This document shows positions 1 to 6,463 of a stretch of DNA of 6,463 nucleotides, piece by piece; the first letter of the stretch is position 1; each line of letters opens with the position of its first letter. The notes beneath the pieces were generated by a model, which was not told where the DNA came from, made no database searches, and saw only the letters and a program-made list of their open reading frames with translations. Source of the DNA: an uncultured Collinsella sp. (GTDB lineage: Bacteria > Actinomycetota > Coriobacteriia > Coriobacteriales > Coriobacteriaceae); NCBI GenBank assembly GCA_900551605.1, contig URWS01000087.1, forward strand, positions 1-6,463, written 5' to 3'. Both the position numbers and the translations under genes were made by a program.

Positions 1-10
1 CGACACGCAT

Positions 11-49
11 AAAAAGCCTCCCATTTCTCGTGTCCAAGAAATGGGAGGC
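11..49 (-). terminator. Intrinsic terminator reading leftward
   Basis: A perfect 13-bp inverted repeat (16-28 pairing with 37-49, arm GCCTCCCATTTCT) encloses an 8-base loop. On the minus strand the stem is followed directly by five T (11-15), the classic Rho-independent layout. On the plus strand no T-run follows, so it is directional. No intact minus-strand gene ends just before it; the nearest is the flavoenzyme ending at 525. It may catch read-through from that gene, or be a leader attenuator of a gene left of the window. The loop (29-34, CGTGTC on plus) is also complementary to 2-7 (GACACG), which would allow a small alternative pairing; this may be chance. Confidence 0.8.
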
Positions 50-84
50 AGTTCAGTGTGAGCTCGGGGCTCTTTGTGCCGCAC

Positions 85-368
85 ATCTATGAGAGGGAAT
101 CGATGCGCATGGGCGCTACTCCACGTAGCCGCCCTGGGATGGCGGCAACCTCGTCGTTCCCCGCCTGATGGGCGTGCTCAAGGCATCCGTCCCCCTCTTT
201 ATCGACGTGACCGGCAAAAAGCTCGTCGAGGAAACTATCCGCACGCACCGCAATGTGGCCGACGCCATCGCCGCGCGCAATCCCACCGCCGCGCACGACG
301 CGATGTATCTGCACCTGGTGTATAACCGCAACATGATTGTGGAAGGCACACAGACAAAAGGCATTTAA
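85..368 (+). pseudogene. Remnant of a GntR-family regulator (FCD domain C-terminus)
   Basis: The frame open from 129 to the TAA at 366-368 gives about 79 residues that look like the last helices of an FCD (FadR C-terminal) ligand-binding domain: a GGNLVVPRL stretch, then a helix ending ETIRTHRNVADAI, then ARNPTAAHDAMYLHL. The last two match the family pattern HxxIxxAIxxRDPxxAxxAMxxHL. An in-frame TAG at 126-128 blocks extension upstream. Just before it the plus-one-shifted frame reads ALLHVAALG (about 112-138), which would join naturally to GGNLVVPRL if one base near 139-141 were removed. That suggests a frameshift. A second shift near 108-112 is possible, because the third frame reads ESMRM there. 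The winged-helix DNA-binding domain is absent: within 40 bases upstream lies an unrelated terminator. A full regulator of this class is about 220-250 residues, so this is a non-functional 3' relic. A short ATG frame at 168-368 (66 aa) has no good ribosome binding site and is unlikely to be a gene. Confidence 0.6.
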
Positions 369-403
369 GGCTCGACAATGATCTCTCTTTGATAAAACGC
401 GAG

Positions 404-441
404 CGGCGGCCGCCCCAAAACGGGACGGCCGCCGTGTTTTT
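404..441 (+). terminator. GC-rich intrinsic terminator after the regulator remnant
   Basis: The arm CGGCGGCCG (404-412) pairs perfectly with CGGCCGCCG (426-434). After one C/A mismatch, CCC (414-416) pairs with GGG (422-424) over a 5-base AAAAC loop. TG and then five T (437-441) follow on the plus strand. It sits 36 bases past the stop of the decayed regulator and probably was its terminator. On the minus strand the stem is followed, after a 6-base gap, by only four T (394-397 on plus read as A), so weak bidirectional use for the flavoenzyme transcript is possible. Confidence 0.85.
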
Positions 442-450
442 GCTATCGAC

Positions 451-515
451 TGGTGCAATGGGGTCAGGTTTACATGCATCAGCTTAGTGCAAAGTAACCT
501 GGCCCCCATGAACCA
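451..515. repeat. Long imperfect palindrome, REP/RAYT-like hairpin candidate
   Basis: The left arm (451-472, beginning TGGTGCAATGGGGTCAGG) is nearly the reverse complement of the right arm (495-515, TAACCTGGCCCCCATGAACCA), with a few mismatches, wobbles and a one-base length difference. The arms flank a loop of about 22 bases containing AGTGCAAAG. Neither side has a T-run right after the stem, so it is not a standard terminator. Its core (GGGGTCAGGTT with TTTGCAC on the complementary strand) resembles, from memory, hairpins associated with REP-associated IS200-like tyrosine transposases; that link is inference. The right arm ends only 9 bases from the flavoenzyme stop codon, so the hairpin would lie in that gene's 3' untranslated region and could stabilise or end the transcript. 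Confidence 0.5.
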
Positions 516-524
516 AGGGGTTGA

Positions 525-2474
525 CTAGAGCTCGCAGGCAACCTTGTAGCCATCGCCGATGGCATCGCGGATGTTGCCGCACTTGTTGGCGTCACCCAAC
601 ACGTGGGTGGCAACGCCGGCAGCGGCAAGGTCGTCGGCCAGCTTGGTATTGGGACGATAACCCATGGCAAGCACCAGCGTATCGGCATCGACGATGGTGT
701 GGACCTCGCCGTCCTTCTCATAGCTGATGGCATCCTCGGTAATCTCGGTCACCTTGGCCTCGGTCAGCACGTGAACGCCCTTGGAAAGCATGCGCGTGAT
801 GAGCACCGCGCGACCGGCGCCGCCCTCGTTGGCGGCGAGCGTCTTGGTCATCTCGATGACGGTGACATCGCGATTGGCCGGCGACAGGTCGTTGACCAGC
901 GGGGCCAAGTAATCGGCCGTCTCGCAGCCGACGGTGCCGCCGCCCACGATGACAATCTTCTTGCCCGGGAAAGCCTTGCCGCCCAGCAGGTCGTCGGCCG
1001 TCATAACCTGCTTAAAGCCCTGCATGAAGGCCGGAGCGATGGGCTCGGCGCCATAAGCCAGGACGACCTCGTAGCCGGCGTAGTCGCGCTGAATGTCCTC
1101 GGCAGTAAGCTCGGTGCCAAATACGCATTTCACGCCGGCCTCGGCCAGGCGACGATACTGATACTTGATCACGCGGGTGAGTTCCTGCTTTGCCGGCGGA
1201 ACGGCTGCGATGCGCATCTCGCCGCCCGGTTCGTCCTGCTTATCCACGAGCACCACGTTGTGACCGCGCTTGGCGGCAATGAACGCCGCCTCCATGCCCG
1301 CAGGACCGGCGCCCACAACCAGTACGTTCTTGGCCTCGGCGGCAGGCTCGTAACCGGCCTCGTCGCGCTCAACATCGGGGTTGACGGTGCAGGAGATGCG
1401 CTTGCCGAACATAATGCCGTTCAGGCAGCGCAGGCAGCCAATGCAGGGGCGGATGTCGTCGGCGTTGCCGGCAGCGGCCTTGTTGCAGAACTCGGCATCG
1501 CACAGATTGGCGCGGCCCATCATGCAGATGTCGGCGGCACCGTCCTCGATCAGCTCCTCGGCGATCCAGGCCTCGTTAATGCGACCGACGGTGGCGACGG
1601 GAATGTTGACGTGCTTTTTAATCTCGCGCGAGCAGGCGGCGTGCGAGGCCTGCTGCGTACCGGCGGCGGGAATCGCAGAGCCGCGCTTGATGGTGGTGCC
1701 GCCCGACACATGAATCATGTCGACGCCGGCCTTCTCCAGGCGACGCGAGACGTAGATCATGTCGTTGAGGGTCAGGCCGCCATCGGTGTACTCGTCGCCC
1801 GAGATACGGACGTCGATGATAAAGTCCTTGCCGCAGCGCTCGCGAATCTCGGCGATAACCTCGAGCAAGAAGCGCATACGGGCGTCGAGCGAGCCGCCGT
1901 ACTCATCGGTACGCTTGTTATAGAGCGGGGTCAAAAAGCCGCCGAGCATGCCGTGGGCGTGTGCCGCATGGACCTCGACGCCATCGACACCGGCCTTCTG
2001 CATACGCACGGCAGCGTCACCGAACTGATGCGTGAGCTCGTGGATCTCATCCACCGTAATGGGGCGCGGCGCCTCGCGGGCATAGGACGGACCCACAAAG
2101 GACGGAGCGATCAGGCGCGGCGTGCCCGGAATGTTAAAGGCCATGTAGGCGGGGTGGAAGAGCTGCGGCATGATCTTGCAGCCATACTCGTGGACGGCCG
2201 CGGCGAGCTTTTCCCAGCCGGGGATAAACGTGTCGTCGTAGCAGCACATGTCACCCGGCAGATAGGTATAGGTGGGCTCGACCGTCACGACCTCGGTGAT
2301 GATCAGGCCCACGCCGCCCTTGGCGCGGGCACGGTAATGATCGACCAAGTCGTCGGTCACATAGCCATGATCGGCCAGGTTGGTGGATACCGGCGGCATA
2401 AAGACGCGGTTCTTGACCTCGGTCGTACCGACCTTGATCGGGCTAAAGAGCATTGGATAGGCAGAGGACTCCAT
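525..2474 (-). CDS. Fe-S flavoenzyme, NAD(P)H-dependent ene-reductase of the Old Yellow Enzyme / 2,4-dienoyl-CoA reductase family
   Basis: This 649-residue protein is full length for the FadH / enoate reductase / trimethylamine dehydrogenase group and has no signal peptide, so it is cytoplasmic. Residues about 7-335 form the FMN-binding TIM barrel (LFSPIKVG start, NKRTDEYGG at 186-194, GRINEAW near 297-303). C344, C347, C350 and C362 (spacing x2, x2, x11) should ligate a 4Fe-4S cluster. Residues about 380-649 form the FAD/NAD(P)H module, with GAGPAG at 388-393, GGGTVG at 511-516 and a C-terminal FAD contact around LGDANKCGNIRDAI. In characterised relatives NAD(P)H reduces FAD, electrons pass through the cluster to FMN, and FMN reduces an activated C=C bond (enoates, dienoyl-CoA, steroid or bile-acid enones, isoflavones) or demethylates an amine. 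The substrate here cannot be assigned. The region equivalent to the usual HxxHxGYL reads HAAHAHGML (169-177), lacking the common Tyr. The start at 2474 is chosen because AAAGGA (2482-2487) lies 7 bases upstream; the frame could open 26 codons earlier, but that extension is unlike the family. It is monocistronic in this view. Confidence 0.9.
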   Translation of the reverse strand: MESSAYPMLFSPIKVGTTEVKNRVFMPPVSTNLADHGYVTDDLVDHYRARAKGGVGLIITEVVTVEPTYTYLPGDMCCYDDTFIPGWEKLAAAVHEYGCKIMPQLFHPAYMAFNIPGTPRLIAPSFVGPSYAREAPRPITVDEIHELTHQFGDAAVRMQKAGVDGVEVHAAHAHGMLGGFLTPLYNKRTDEYGGSLDARMRFLLEVIAEIRERCGKDFIIDVRISGDEYTDGGLTLNDMIYVSRRLEKAGVDMIHVSGGTTIKRGSAIPAAGTQQASHAACSREIKKHVNIPVATVGRINEAWIAEELIEDGAADICMMGRANLCDAEFCNKAAAGNADDIRPCIGCLRCLNGIMFGKRISCTVNPDVERDEAGYEPAAEAKNVLVVGAGPAGMEAAFIAAKRGHNVVLVDKQDEPGGEMRIAAVPPAKQELTRVIKYQYRRLAEAGVKCVFGTELTAEDIQRDYAGYEVVLAYGAEPIAPAFMQGFKQVMTADDLLGGKAFPGKKIVIVGGGTVGCETADYLAPLVNDLSPANRDVTVIEMTKTLAANEGGAGRAVLITRMLSKGVHVLTEAKVTEITEDAISYEKDGEVHTIVDADTLVLAMGYRPNTKLADDLAAAGVATHVLGDANKCGNIRDAIGDGYKVACEL

Positions 2475-2578
2475 GCGGAATTCCTTTCGTTTGAGCCGCT
2501 CGGCGGCAGTTGCTAACGTACCTATCGTATCAGTATCCGCACTCGCTCGCACTCCTCACCTTCAATCCCGACCCTCAC
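2475..2578 (-). promoter_or_regulatory. Upstream region of the flavoenzyme gene
   Basis: These 104 bases lie between the kdp terminator and the flavoenzyme start and must hold its promoter if the terminator is efficient. AAAGGA at 2482-2487 is the ribosome binding site. No strong sigma-70-type pair is visible; GATACT (minus strand, about 2532-2537) and TACGAT (about 2524-2529) are weak -10 candidates with poor -35 partners. Two exact direct repeats of GAGTGCG (2538-2544 and 2548-2554, minus strand, 10-base period) and three TATC units on the plus strand (2523-2537) lie in this area and could be an operator, but they are short and may be chance. Confidence 0.35.
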
Positions 2579-2649
2579 AAAAAGTTGCGGTGGAATACGG
2601 AGTAGATGAGGCTTTTAACAGCCAAAACAGTCCGTATTTCACCGCAACT
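2579..2649 (-). terminator. Large hairpin terminator of the kdp operon
   Basis: The arm at 2584-2600 (GTTGCGGTGGAATACGG) pairs with 2632-2648 (CCGTATTTCACCGCAAC) over 17 positions with one G/T wobble, and an extra A-T pair extends the base. Read on the minus strand, the hairpin is followed immediately by five T (2579-2583 on plus are A). It lies 64 bases beyond the kdpC stop, so it most likely ends the kdpABC message. The 31-base loop is unusually long and contains a second small near-palindrome (GGCTTTTAACAGCC, 2610-2623), so the element could also be a dispersed palindromic repeat reused as a terminator. Confidence 0.75.
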
Positions 2650-2712
2650 GATGAGCGGGGTGGAATTGAGGACTCAGATAGTCAGTCATGCCCTCATCTG
2701 CCACTCCCTCAC

Positions 2713-3303
2713 CTACAGCGCGCCGTCCAGCATAAGGTTCACTTTGAGCACGTTGACCGTGGGCTCGCCGAAGACGCCCAGGAATCGGCCCTTGGTGCAC
2801 TGGGCGATAATCTCGCGCACCTCGTCCTCACTTTTGCCCGTGGCCTTGGCAAGGCGCGGGACCTGGTACTCGGCGGCATCCGGAGAGATCTCCGGGTCGA
2901 GGCCGGACCCCGAACACGTCACCAGGTCGACGGGCACAGCGTCCATATCGGCATCGGGGTTGGCAGCGCGGATCTTCTTCACGCGCGCATCAATCAGCTG
3001 CCGATACTCCTCACTCGCCGGGGACAGGTTGGACGGGGCGCCATACGCCATGAGCTCGCCGTCTTCGCCTTCGACAATTGATACGTTCTGGATACGACCC
3101 CACATGTGGGCTTCGTCATCGAAGTTCTGGCCGATGAGCTCGGAACCCACAACCTTGCCGTCGACCGTAATGAGCGATCCGTTCGCCTGGTACGGAAACG
3201 CAAGCTGCGCGACGCCGGTCACCACGAGTGTGTATCCCAGGCCGCAGACGATGGTAAACAGCGCGAACACGCCAAGTGCGCGCGATGCGATACCTTTGAA
3301 CAT
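2713..3303 (-). CDS. kdpC: KdpC, accessory subunit of the K+-importing KdpFABC ATPase
   Basis: The 196-residue product has the usual KdpC length and order of parts. A short cytoplasmic N-terminus is followed by one membrane span at about residues 12-36, and the rest forms the extracytoplasmic domain. Family motifs are clear: GSELIGQNF (53-61), APSNLSP (89-95), VPVDLVTCSGSGLDPEIS (123-140), then AAEYQVPRLA (143-152) and a GEPTVNVLKVNL tail (179-190). C130 sits where Ala is common, a minor change. KdpC is needed for assembly and activity of the complex and is thought to help K+ access or binding at KdpA-KdpB. The start ATG is preceded by GGAGG (3309-3313) with a 5-base spacer. Only 12 bases separate it from the kdpB stop, so the two are cotranscribed and probably translationally coupled. 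The gene ends with TAG, 64 bases before a terminator. Confidence 0.96.
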   Translation of the reverse strand: MFKGIASRALGVFALFTIVCGLGYTLVVTGVAQLAFPYQANGSLITVDGKVVGSELIGQNFDDEAHMWGRIQNVSIVEGEDGELMAYGAPSNLSPASEEYRQLIDARVKKIRAANPDADMDAVPVDLVTCSGSGLDPEISPDAAEYQVPRLAKATGKSEDEVREIIAQCTKGRFLGVFGEPTVNVLKVNLMLDGAL

Positions 3304-3315
3304 ACAAACCTCCGT

Positions 3316-5376
3316 CTACATCATGCCAATGCCGAACAAGGCCAGCAGCATGTCGATAATCTTGATGAATACGAACGGCGCCACGATACCGCCCAGACCC
3401 CACACCAGCAGGTTGTGGGTCAGCAGCTGGCCGGACGAAAGCTCGCGGTACTTCACGCCTTTCAGGGCGGCAGGAATCAGCGCGACGATGACCAGCGCGT
3501 TGTAGATAATGGCGGACAGCACGGCAGACAACGGGCTGGTGAGCCCCAGGATGTTGAGGGCGTCCAACCCGGGGTAGATCGGCGAGAATAGCGCCGGGAT
3601 GATCGCGAAATACTTGGCAACGTCGTTGGCGACCGAGAAGGTCGTGAGTGAGCCGCGGGTCATGAGCAGTTGCTTGCCGATACGCACGATATCGATGAGC
3701 TTGGTGGGGCTGGAGTCGAGGTCGACCATGTTGCCGGCCTCCTTGGCAGCCTGGGTTCCCGTGTTCATGGCCACGGCGACGTCCGCCTGAGCGAGCGCCG
3801 GTGCATCGTTGGTGCCATCGCCGGTCATGGCGACCAGGTGACCCTCGCGCTGGAACGCGCGGATCTTCTTGAGCTTGCCCTCGGGGGTGGCCTCGGCCAG
3901 GAAATCGTCCACGCCCGCCTCGGCTGCGATGGCGGCCGCCGTGAGCGGGTTGTCGCCCGTCACCATGATGGTCTTGATACCCATGCGGCGCAGGTCCGCG
4001 AACTTCTCCTTCACGCCGGACTTGATGATGTCCTTAAGGTAGACAACACCCAGCACACGTCGGTCCTTTGCCACGACCAACGGGGTGCCGCCCACCTTCG
4101 CAATGCGTTCGACGGCCTCGTCGCACTCCTTCGAGAACACTCCTCCGGCAGCCTCCACATAAGCGCGAACGGAATCGGCCGCACCCTTGCGAATCTCGCT
4201 GTCGGCGTAGTTCACACCGGACATGCGGGTCGCCGCGGTGAAGGGGATGAACTCCATGCCCTTATCCCCGAGTGTGCGGCCGCGCAGCCCAAACTGCTCC
4301 TTGGCGAGCACGACGATGGAGCGGCCCTCGGGGGTCTCATCCGCCAGAGAGGACAGCTGCGCGGCACCGGCGAGTTCTGCCGGATCGACACCGTCGACCG
4401 GAATGAACTCAGCGGCCTGGCGGTTGCCTAAGGTGATGGTACCGGTCTTATCGAGCATGAGGATGTCGACGTCGCCGGCGGCCTCGATGGCGCGGCCGGA
4501 CATGGCCAGCACGTTGGCCTCGTTCAGTCGGCTCATGCCGGCGATGCCAATAGCGGACAGCAGCGCACCAATGGTGGTGGGTGCCAGACAGACGAGCAAG
4601 GCAACGAGCGTGGTCACAGCGGTGGGGTTCGCCATACCGTTGAGCCCTGCAGAGAAACTCGAGTAGCAGTACAGTGCGAGCGTCACGAGGATGAAGATGA
4701 CAGACAGAGCAACCAGAAAGATCTCGAGCGCGACCTCGTTGGGGGTCTTCTTACGGGCGGCGCCCTCGACCATGGCGATCATCTTATCCAGGAAGCTCTG
4801 GCCAGGCTCGCTGGTGATTTTCACCACAATCCAATCGGAAAGCACGGTGGTGCCGCCAGTGACGGCAGAACGGTCGCCGCCAGCCTCGCGAACCACAGGT
4901 GCAGACTCGCCGGTGATGGCCGACTCATCAACCGAGGCGGCACCCTCGATGACATCGCCGTCTCCCGGAATCTGCTCGCCGGCGCGCACGACCACCAGAT
5001 CCCCGCGTGAGAGCTCGGTACCGGAAACGACCGTGAAGCGATCCTTATCCTCGACGGACTCGATGCGATGGGCCTCGACGTCCTTTTTTGCCGCGCGCAG
5101 GGAGTCTGCCTGTGCCTTACCGCGGCCCTCGGCAAGTGCCTCGGCAAAATTTGAAAAGAGGTCGGTCAGCCAGAGAATGACGGCAATGGCGATCACATAG
5201 TACGTGGGGACGTCGGCGTCCTGTACCCCAAAAATAGAGGCGATGGCCAGAATGGAGGTCATGGCGGCCGACAGCCACACCAGGAACATGACCGGGTTTT
5301 GGACCTGGACACGGGGGTCAAGCTTGGCAAATGAATCGCGCACCGCGCGGCTCATCATGTCTTTTTGCATAGCCAT
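3316..5376 (-). CDS. kdpB: KdpB, P-type ATPase subunit of the K+-importing KdpFABC complex
   Basis: The 686-residue product is full length. It hydrolyses ATP to drive K+ uptake through KdpA. Visible parts in order: two membrane spans (about 28-50 and 58-78); actuator domain with TGES at 155-158; spans at about 216-238 and 252-276 with CLAPTTIG (263-270); the phosphorylated Asp in DKTGT at 309-313; nucleotide domain with KGAA (397-400); TGDN (473-476) and [10 protein letters not shown] (518-527); then C-terminal spans starting at about 578. D585 and K588 in the NDVAKYF segment correspond to the Asp and Lys of E. coli KdpB that couple pumping to transport. S158 of TGES corresponds to the E. coli Ser whose phosphorylation inhibits the pump. 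From memory most homologues read CLIPTTIG, so Ala264-265 is a small deviation near the membrane ion path. The start is chosen for AAGGAG at 5387-5392, 10 bases upstream. It lies 15 bases after the kdpA stop and 12 before kdpC. Confidence 0.97.
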   Translation of the reverse strand: MAMQKDMMSRAVRDSFAKLDPRVQVQNPVMFLVWLSAAMTSILAIASIFGVQDADVPTYYVIAIAVILWLTDLFSNFAEALAEGRGKAQADSLRAAKKDVEAHRIESVEDKDRFTVVSGTELSRGDLVVVRAGEQIPGDGDVIEGAASVDESAITGESAPVVREAGGDRSAVTGGTTVLSDWIVVKITSEPGQSFLDKMIAMVEGAARKKTPNEVALEIFLVALSVIFILVTLALYCYSSFSAGLNGMANPTAVTTLVALLVCLAPTTIGALLSAIGIAGMSRLNEANVLAMSGRAIEAAGDVDILMLDKTGTITLGNRQAAEFIPVDGVDPAELAGAAQLSSLADETPEGRSIVVLAKEQFGLRGRTLGDKGMEFIPFTAATRMSGVNYADSEIRKGAADSVRAYVEAAGGVFSKECDEAVERIAKVGGTPLVVAKDRRVLGVVYLKDIIKSGVKEKFADLRRMGIKTIMVTGDNPLTAAAIAAEAGVDDFLAEATPEGKLKKIRAFQREGHLVAMTGDGTNDAPALAQADVAVAMNTGTQAAKEAGNMVDLDSSPTKLIDIVRIGKQLLMTRGSLTTFSVANDVAKYFAIIPALFSPIYPGLDALNILGLTSPLSAVLSAIIYNALVIVALIPAALKGVKYRELSSGQLLTHNLLVWGLGGIVAPFVFIKIIDMLLALFGIGMM

Positions 5377-5391
5377 AAATCTGCGACTCCT

Positions 5392-6463
5392 TTACGCAAC
5401 CATCTGGAAGAATTCGGCAACGGGACCAAGCGCCAACGCCGGGAAGAAGCTCAGGGCGCCAATCAGCAGAACGACGAATACCAGCAGGAACACGAACATG
5501 GCATTGGTGGTGGAAAGCGTGCCGGCGCTCTCGGCGATCTTGCCCTTCCCGGCCAGCGAGCCCGCGATGGCGAGCGTGCCCGCAATCGGCAGGAACCGCG
5601 CGAACAGCATCTCGATACCCAGCAGCACGTTGATCCACGGGATGTTGCAGTCCATGCCGGCGAATGAGGAGCCGTTGTTGCCGCCAGCCGAAGTAAGGGT
5701 GTACAGGACCTCGGAGAAGCCATGCGCCCCGCCGTTGTTGAGTTGGTCGACAAGACCGGGCACCATGCAGGCGATAGCGGAGCTCACCAGAATGGCGAAC
5801 GGGGTGGCGAGACACAGAACCACCGCCCAGCGCATCTCGGTCGGCTCGATCTTCTTGCCCAGGAACTCGGGCGTGCGGCCGACCATAAGGCCGGCGATAA
5901 ACACCGTGAGGATGGCGAAGCCGATCATGCCGTACAGGCCGCAGCCCACGCCGCCGAACACCACCTCGCCCAGCGCTATCTGGAGCATCTGGACAAACCC
6001 GCCGAGCGGGGTGTAGGAGTCGTGCATGGAGTTGACCGAGCCGTTGGAAGCAGCCGTTGTGAAAGCGGACCAGGTGGAAGAGGAGGCGATGCCAAAGCGG
6101 CTCTCCTTGCCCTCCATGTTGCCGCCCGCCTGGCCATCGGTCATCTCGATGTTAACCGCGTCACCATCTGCCAGCTGCGGCGTACCCATATGCTCGTTAA
6201 CGGCGATAATGCCGGTAAAGACCACGAGCAGGATAAGCATCGCCGCGAAGATGGCCTTGCCCTGCCTGGCATTCTTGACACCGATGCCGAAGGTGAAGCA
6301 GCAGGCGACCGGAATCAGCAGCAAGCTGGTCATCTCGATGATGTTGGTGAAGGCATTGGGATTCTCATACGGATGCGCAGAGTTCGCGCCAAAGAAGCCG
6401 CCGCCGTTGGTGCCGGACTGTTTGATGGCAACCTGGCTGGCCGCAGGACCCTGGGGCAAAAAC
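5392..6463 (-). CDS. kdpA: KdpA, K+-binding channel-like subunit (3' part; start outside window)
   Basis: The frame runs off the right edge, and 356 C-terminal residues are visible out of about 560 expected. KdpA is a membrane protein with four channel-like repeats that selects and binds K+. Three of the four pore loops are present: GTNGGGF (visible residues 17-23), LGEVVFGGVG (164-173) and SAGGNNGSSFAG (258-269). These match repeats II, III and IV; repeat I is outside. Hydrophobic segments alternate with these loops, for example around residues 45-62, 71-88, 175-195, 213-233 and 322-342. The window begins just before PQGPAASQVAIKQ, the conserved run into pore loop II, so a TTG at 6457-6459 is an internal Leu codon and not a start. 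The gene ends with TAA (5392-5394). The kdpB ribosome binding site overlaps the last base of that stop. No frameshift or stop is seen in the visible part. Confidence 0.97.
   Translation of the reverse strand, partial: FLPQGPAASQVAIKQSGTNGGGFFGANSAHPYENPNAFTNIIEMTSLLLIPVACCFTFGIGVKNARQGKAIFAAMLILLVVFTGIIAVNEHMGTPQLADGDAVNIEMTDGQAGGNMEGKESRFGIASSSTWSAFTTAASNGSVNSMHDSYTPLGGFVQMLQIALGEVVFGGVGCGLYGMIGFAILTVFIAGLMVGRTPEFLGKKIEPTEMRWAVVLCLATPFAILVSSAIACMVPGLVDQLNNGGAHGFSEVLYTLTSAGGNNGSSFAGMDCNIPWINVLLGIEMLFARFLPIAGTLAIAGSLAGKGKIAESAGTLSTTNAMFVFLLVFVVLLIGALSFFPALALGPVAEFFQMVA

Noticed and set aside
525..2474. Specific naming as a bile-acid (bai) or daidzein reductase
   Set aside because: The shared domain layout alone does not separate these activities, and no other bai or isoflavone genes are in view.
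603..2516. 637-codon plus-strand open frame
   Set aside because: It lies exactly opposite the flavoenzyme gene. Long antisense frames are expected in high-GC coding DNA, and its translation is low in complexity (rich in G, A, H, D, V) with no recognisable domain.
2475..2552. 26-codon N-terminal extension of the flavoenzyme
   Set aside because: The extra residues do not look like the family N-terminus, and a good Shine-Dalgarno sequence lies 7 bases before the internal ATG at 2474.
2650..2712. Possible small hairpin just after the kdpC stop (GACT/AGTC with flanking GAG/CTC)
   Set aside because: The stem is only 4 bp with bulges; it is weak beside the 17-bp terminator next to it.
2606..3505. 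Plus-strand open frames across the kdpC end and kdpB
   Set aside because: They are shadows of kdpC and kdpB, with no ribosome binding site, no domain similarity and Ser/Arg-rich composition.
5204..6016. 270-codon plus-strand open frame opposite kdpA/kdpB
   Set aside because: It spans the kdpA-kdpB junction antisense to two unmistakable genes and has no recognisable domain.

Overview
The window looks like ordinary chromosomal sequence from a high-GC, probably anaerobic, gut-type actinobacterium. A Collinsella-like member of the Coriobacteriia is my best guess. It rests on the GC-rich codon use, the kind of genes present (an oxygen-independent-type Fe-S flavoenzyme and an actinobacterial/Firmicute-like Kdp system) and general resemblance, not on any marker gene. 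No rRNA, tRNA, CRISPR array, complete transposon or phage gene is visible.

Layout, left to right. Positions 1-50 hold a perfect hairpin with a T-run on the minus strand, an intrinsic terminator pointing left. Positions ~85-368 (plus strand) hold a decayed 3' remnant of a GntR-family regulator: the end of an FCD ligand-binding domain, broken by at least one frameshift and with no DNA-binding part. It is followed by a strong plus-strand terminator (404-441) and a long imperfect palindrome (451-515) that resembles a REP-type mobile hairpin. From 2474 down to 525 (minus) lies a complete 649-residue Fe-S flavoenzyme of the Old Yellow Enzyme / 2,4-dienoyl-CoA reductase / enoate reductase type, with its own ribosome binding site. 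Positions 2475-2712 hold its upstream region and a large palindromic terminator for the operon behind it.

From 2713 to the right edge the minus strand carries kdpC, kdpB and the 3' part of kdpA, transcribed A-B-C. They are separated by only 12-15 bases, each gap containing a Shine-Dalgarno sequence. Together they encode the high-affinity K+ import ATPase: KdpA is the channel-like K+ selecting subunit, KdpB the P-type ATPase and KdpC the single-span accessory subunit. The kdpA start and any kdpF or kdpDE upstream lie outside the window; kdpDE does not directly follow kdpC.

Nothing here amounts to a clearly new biological system. The points most worth a second look are the unassigned substrate and altered active-site motif of the flavoenzyme, the broken regulator next to it, and the two long intergenic palindromes that may be dispersed repeat families.
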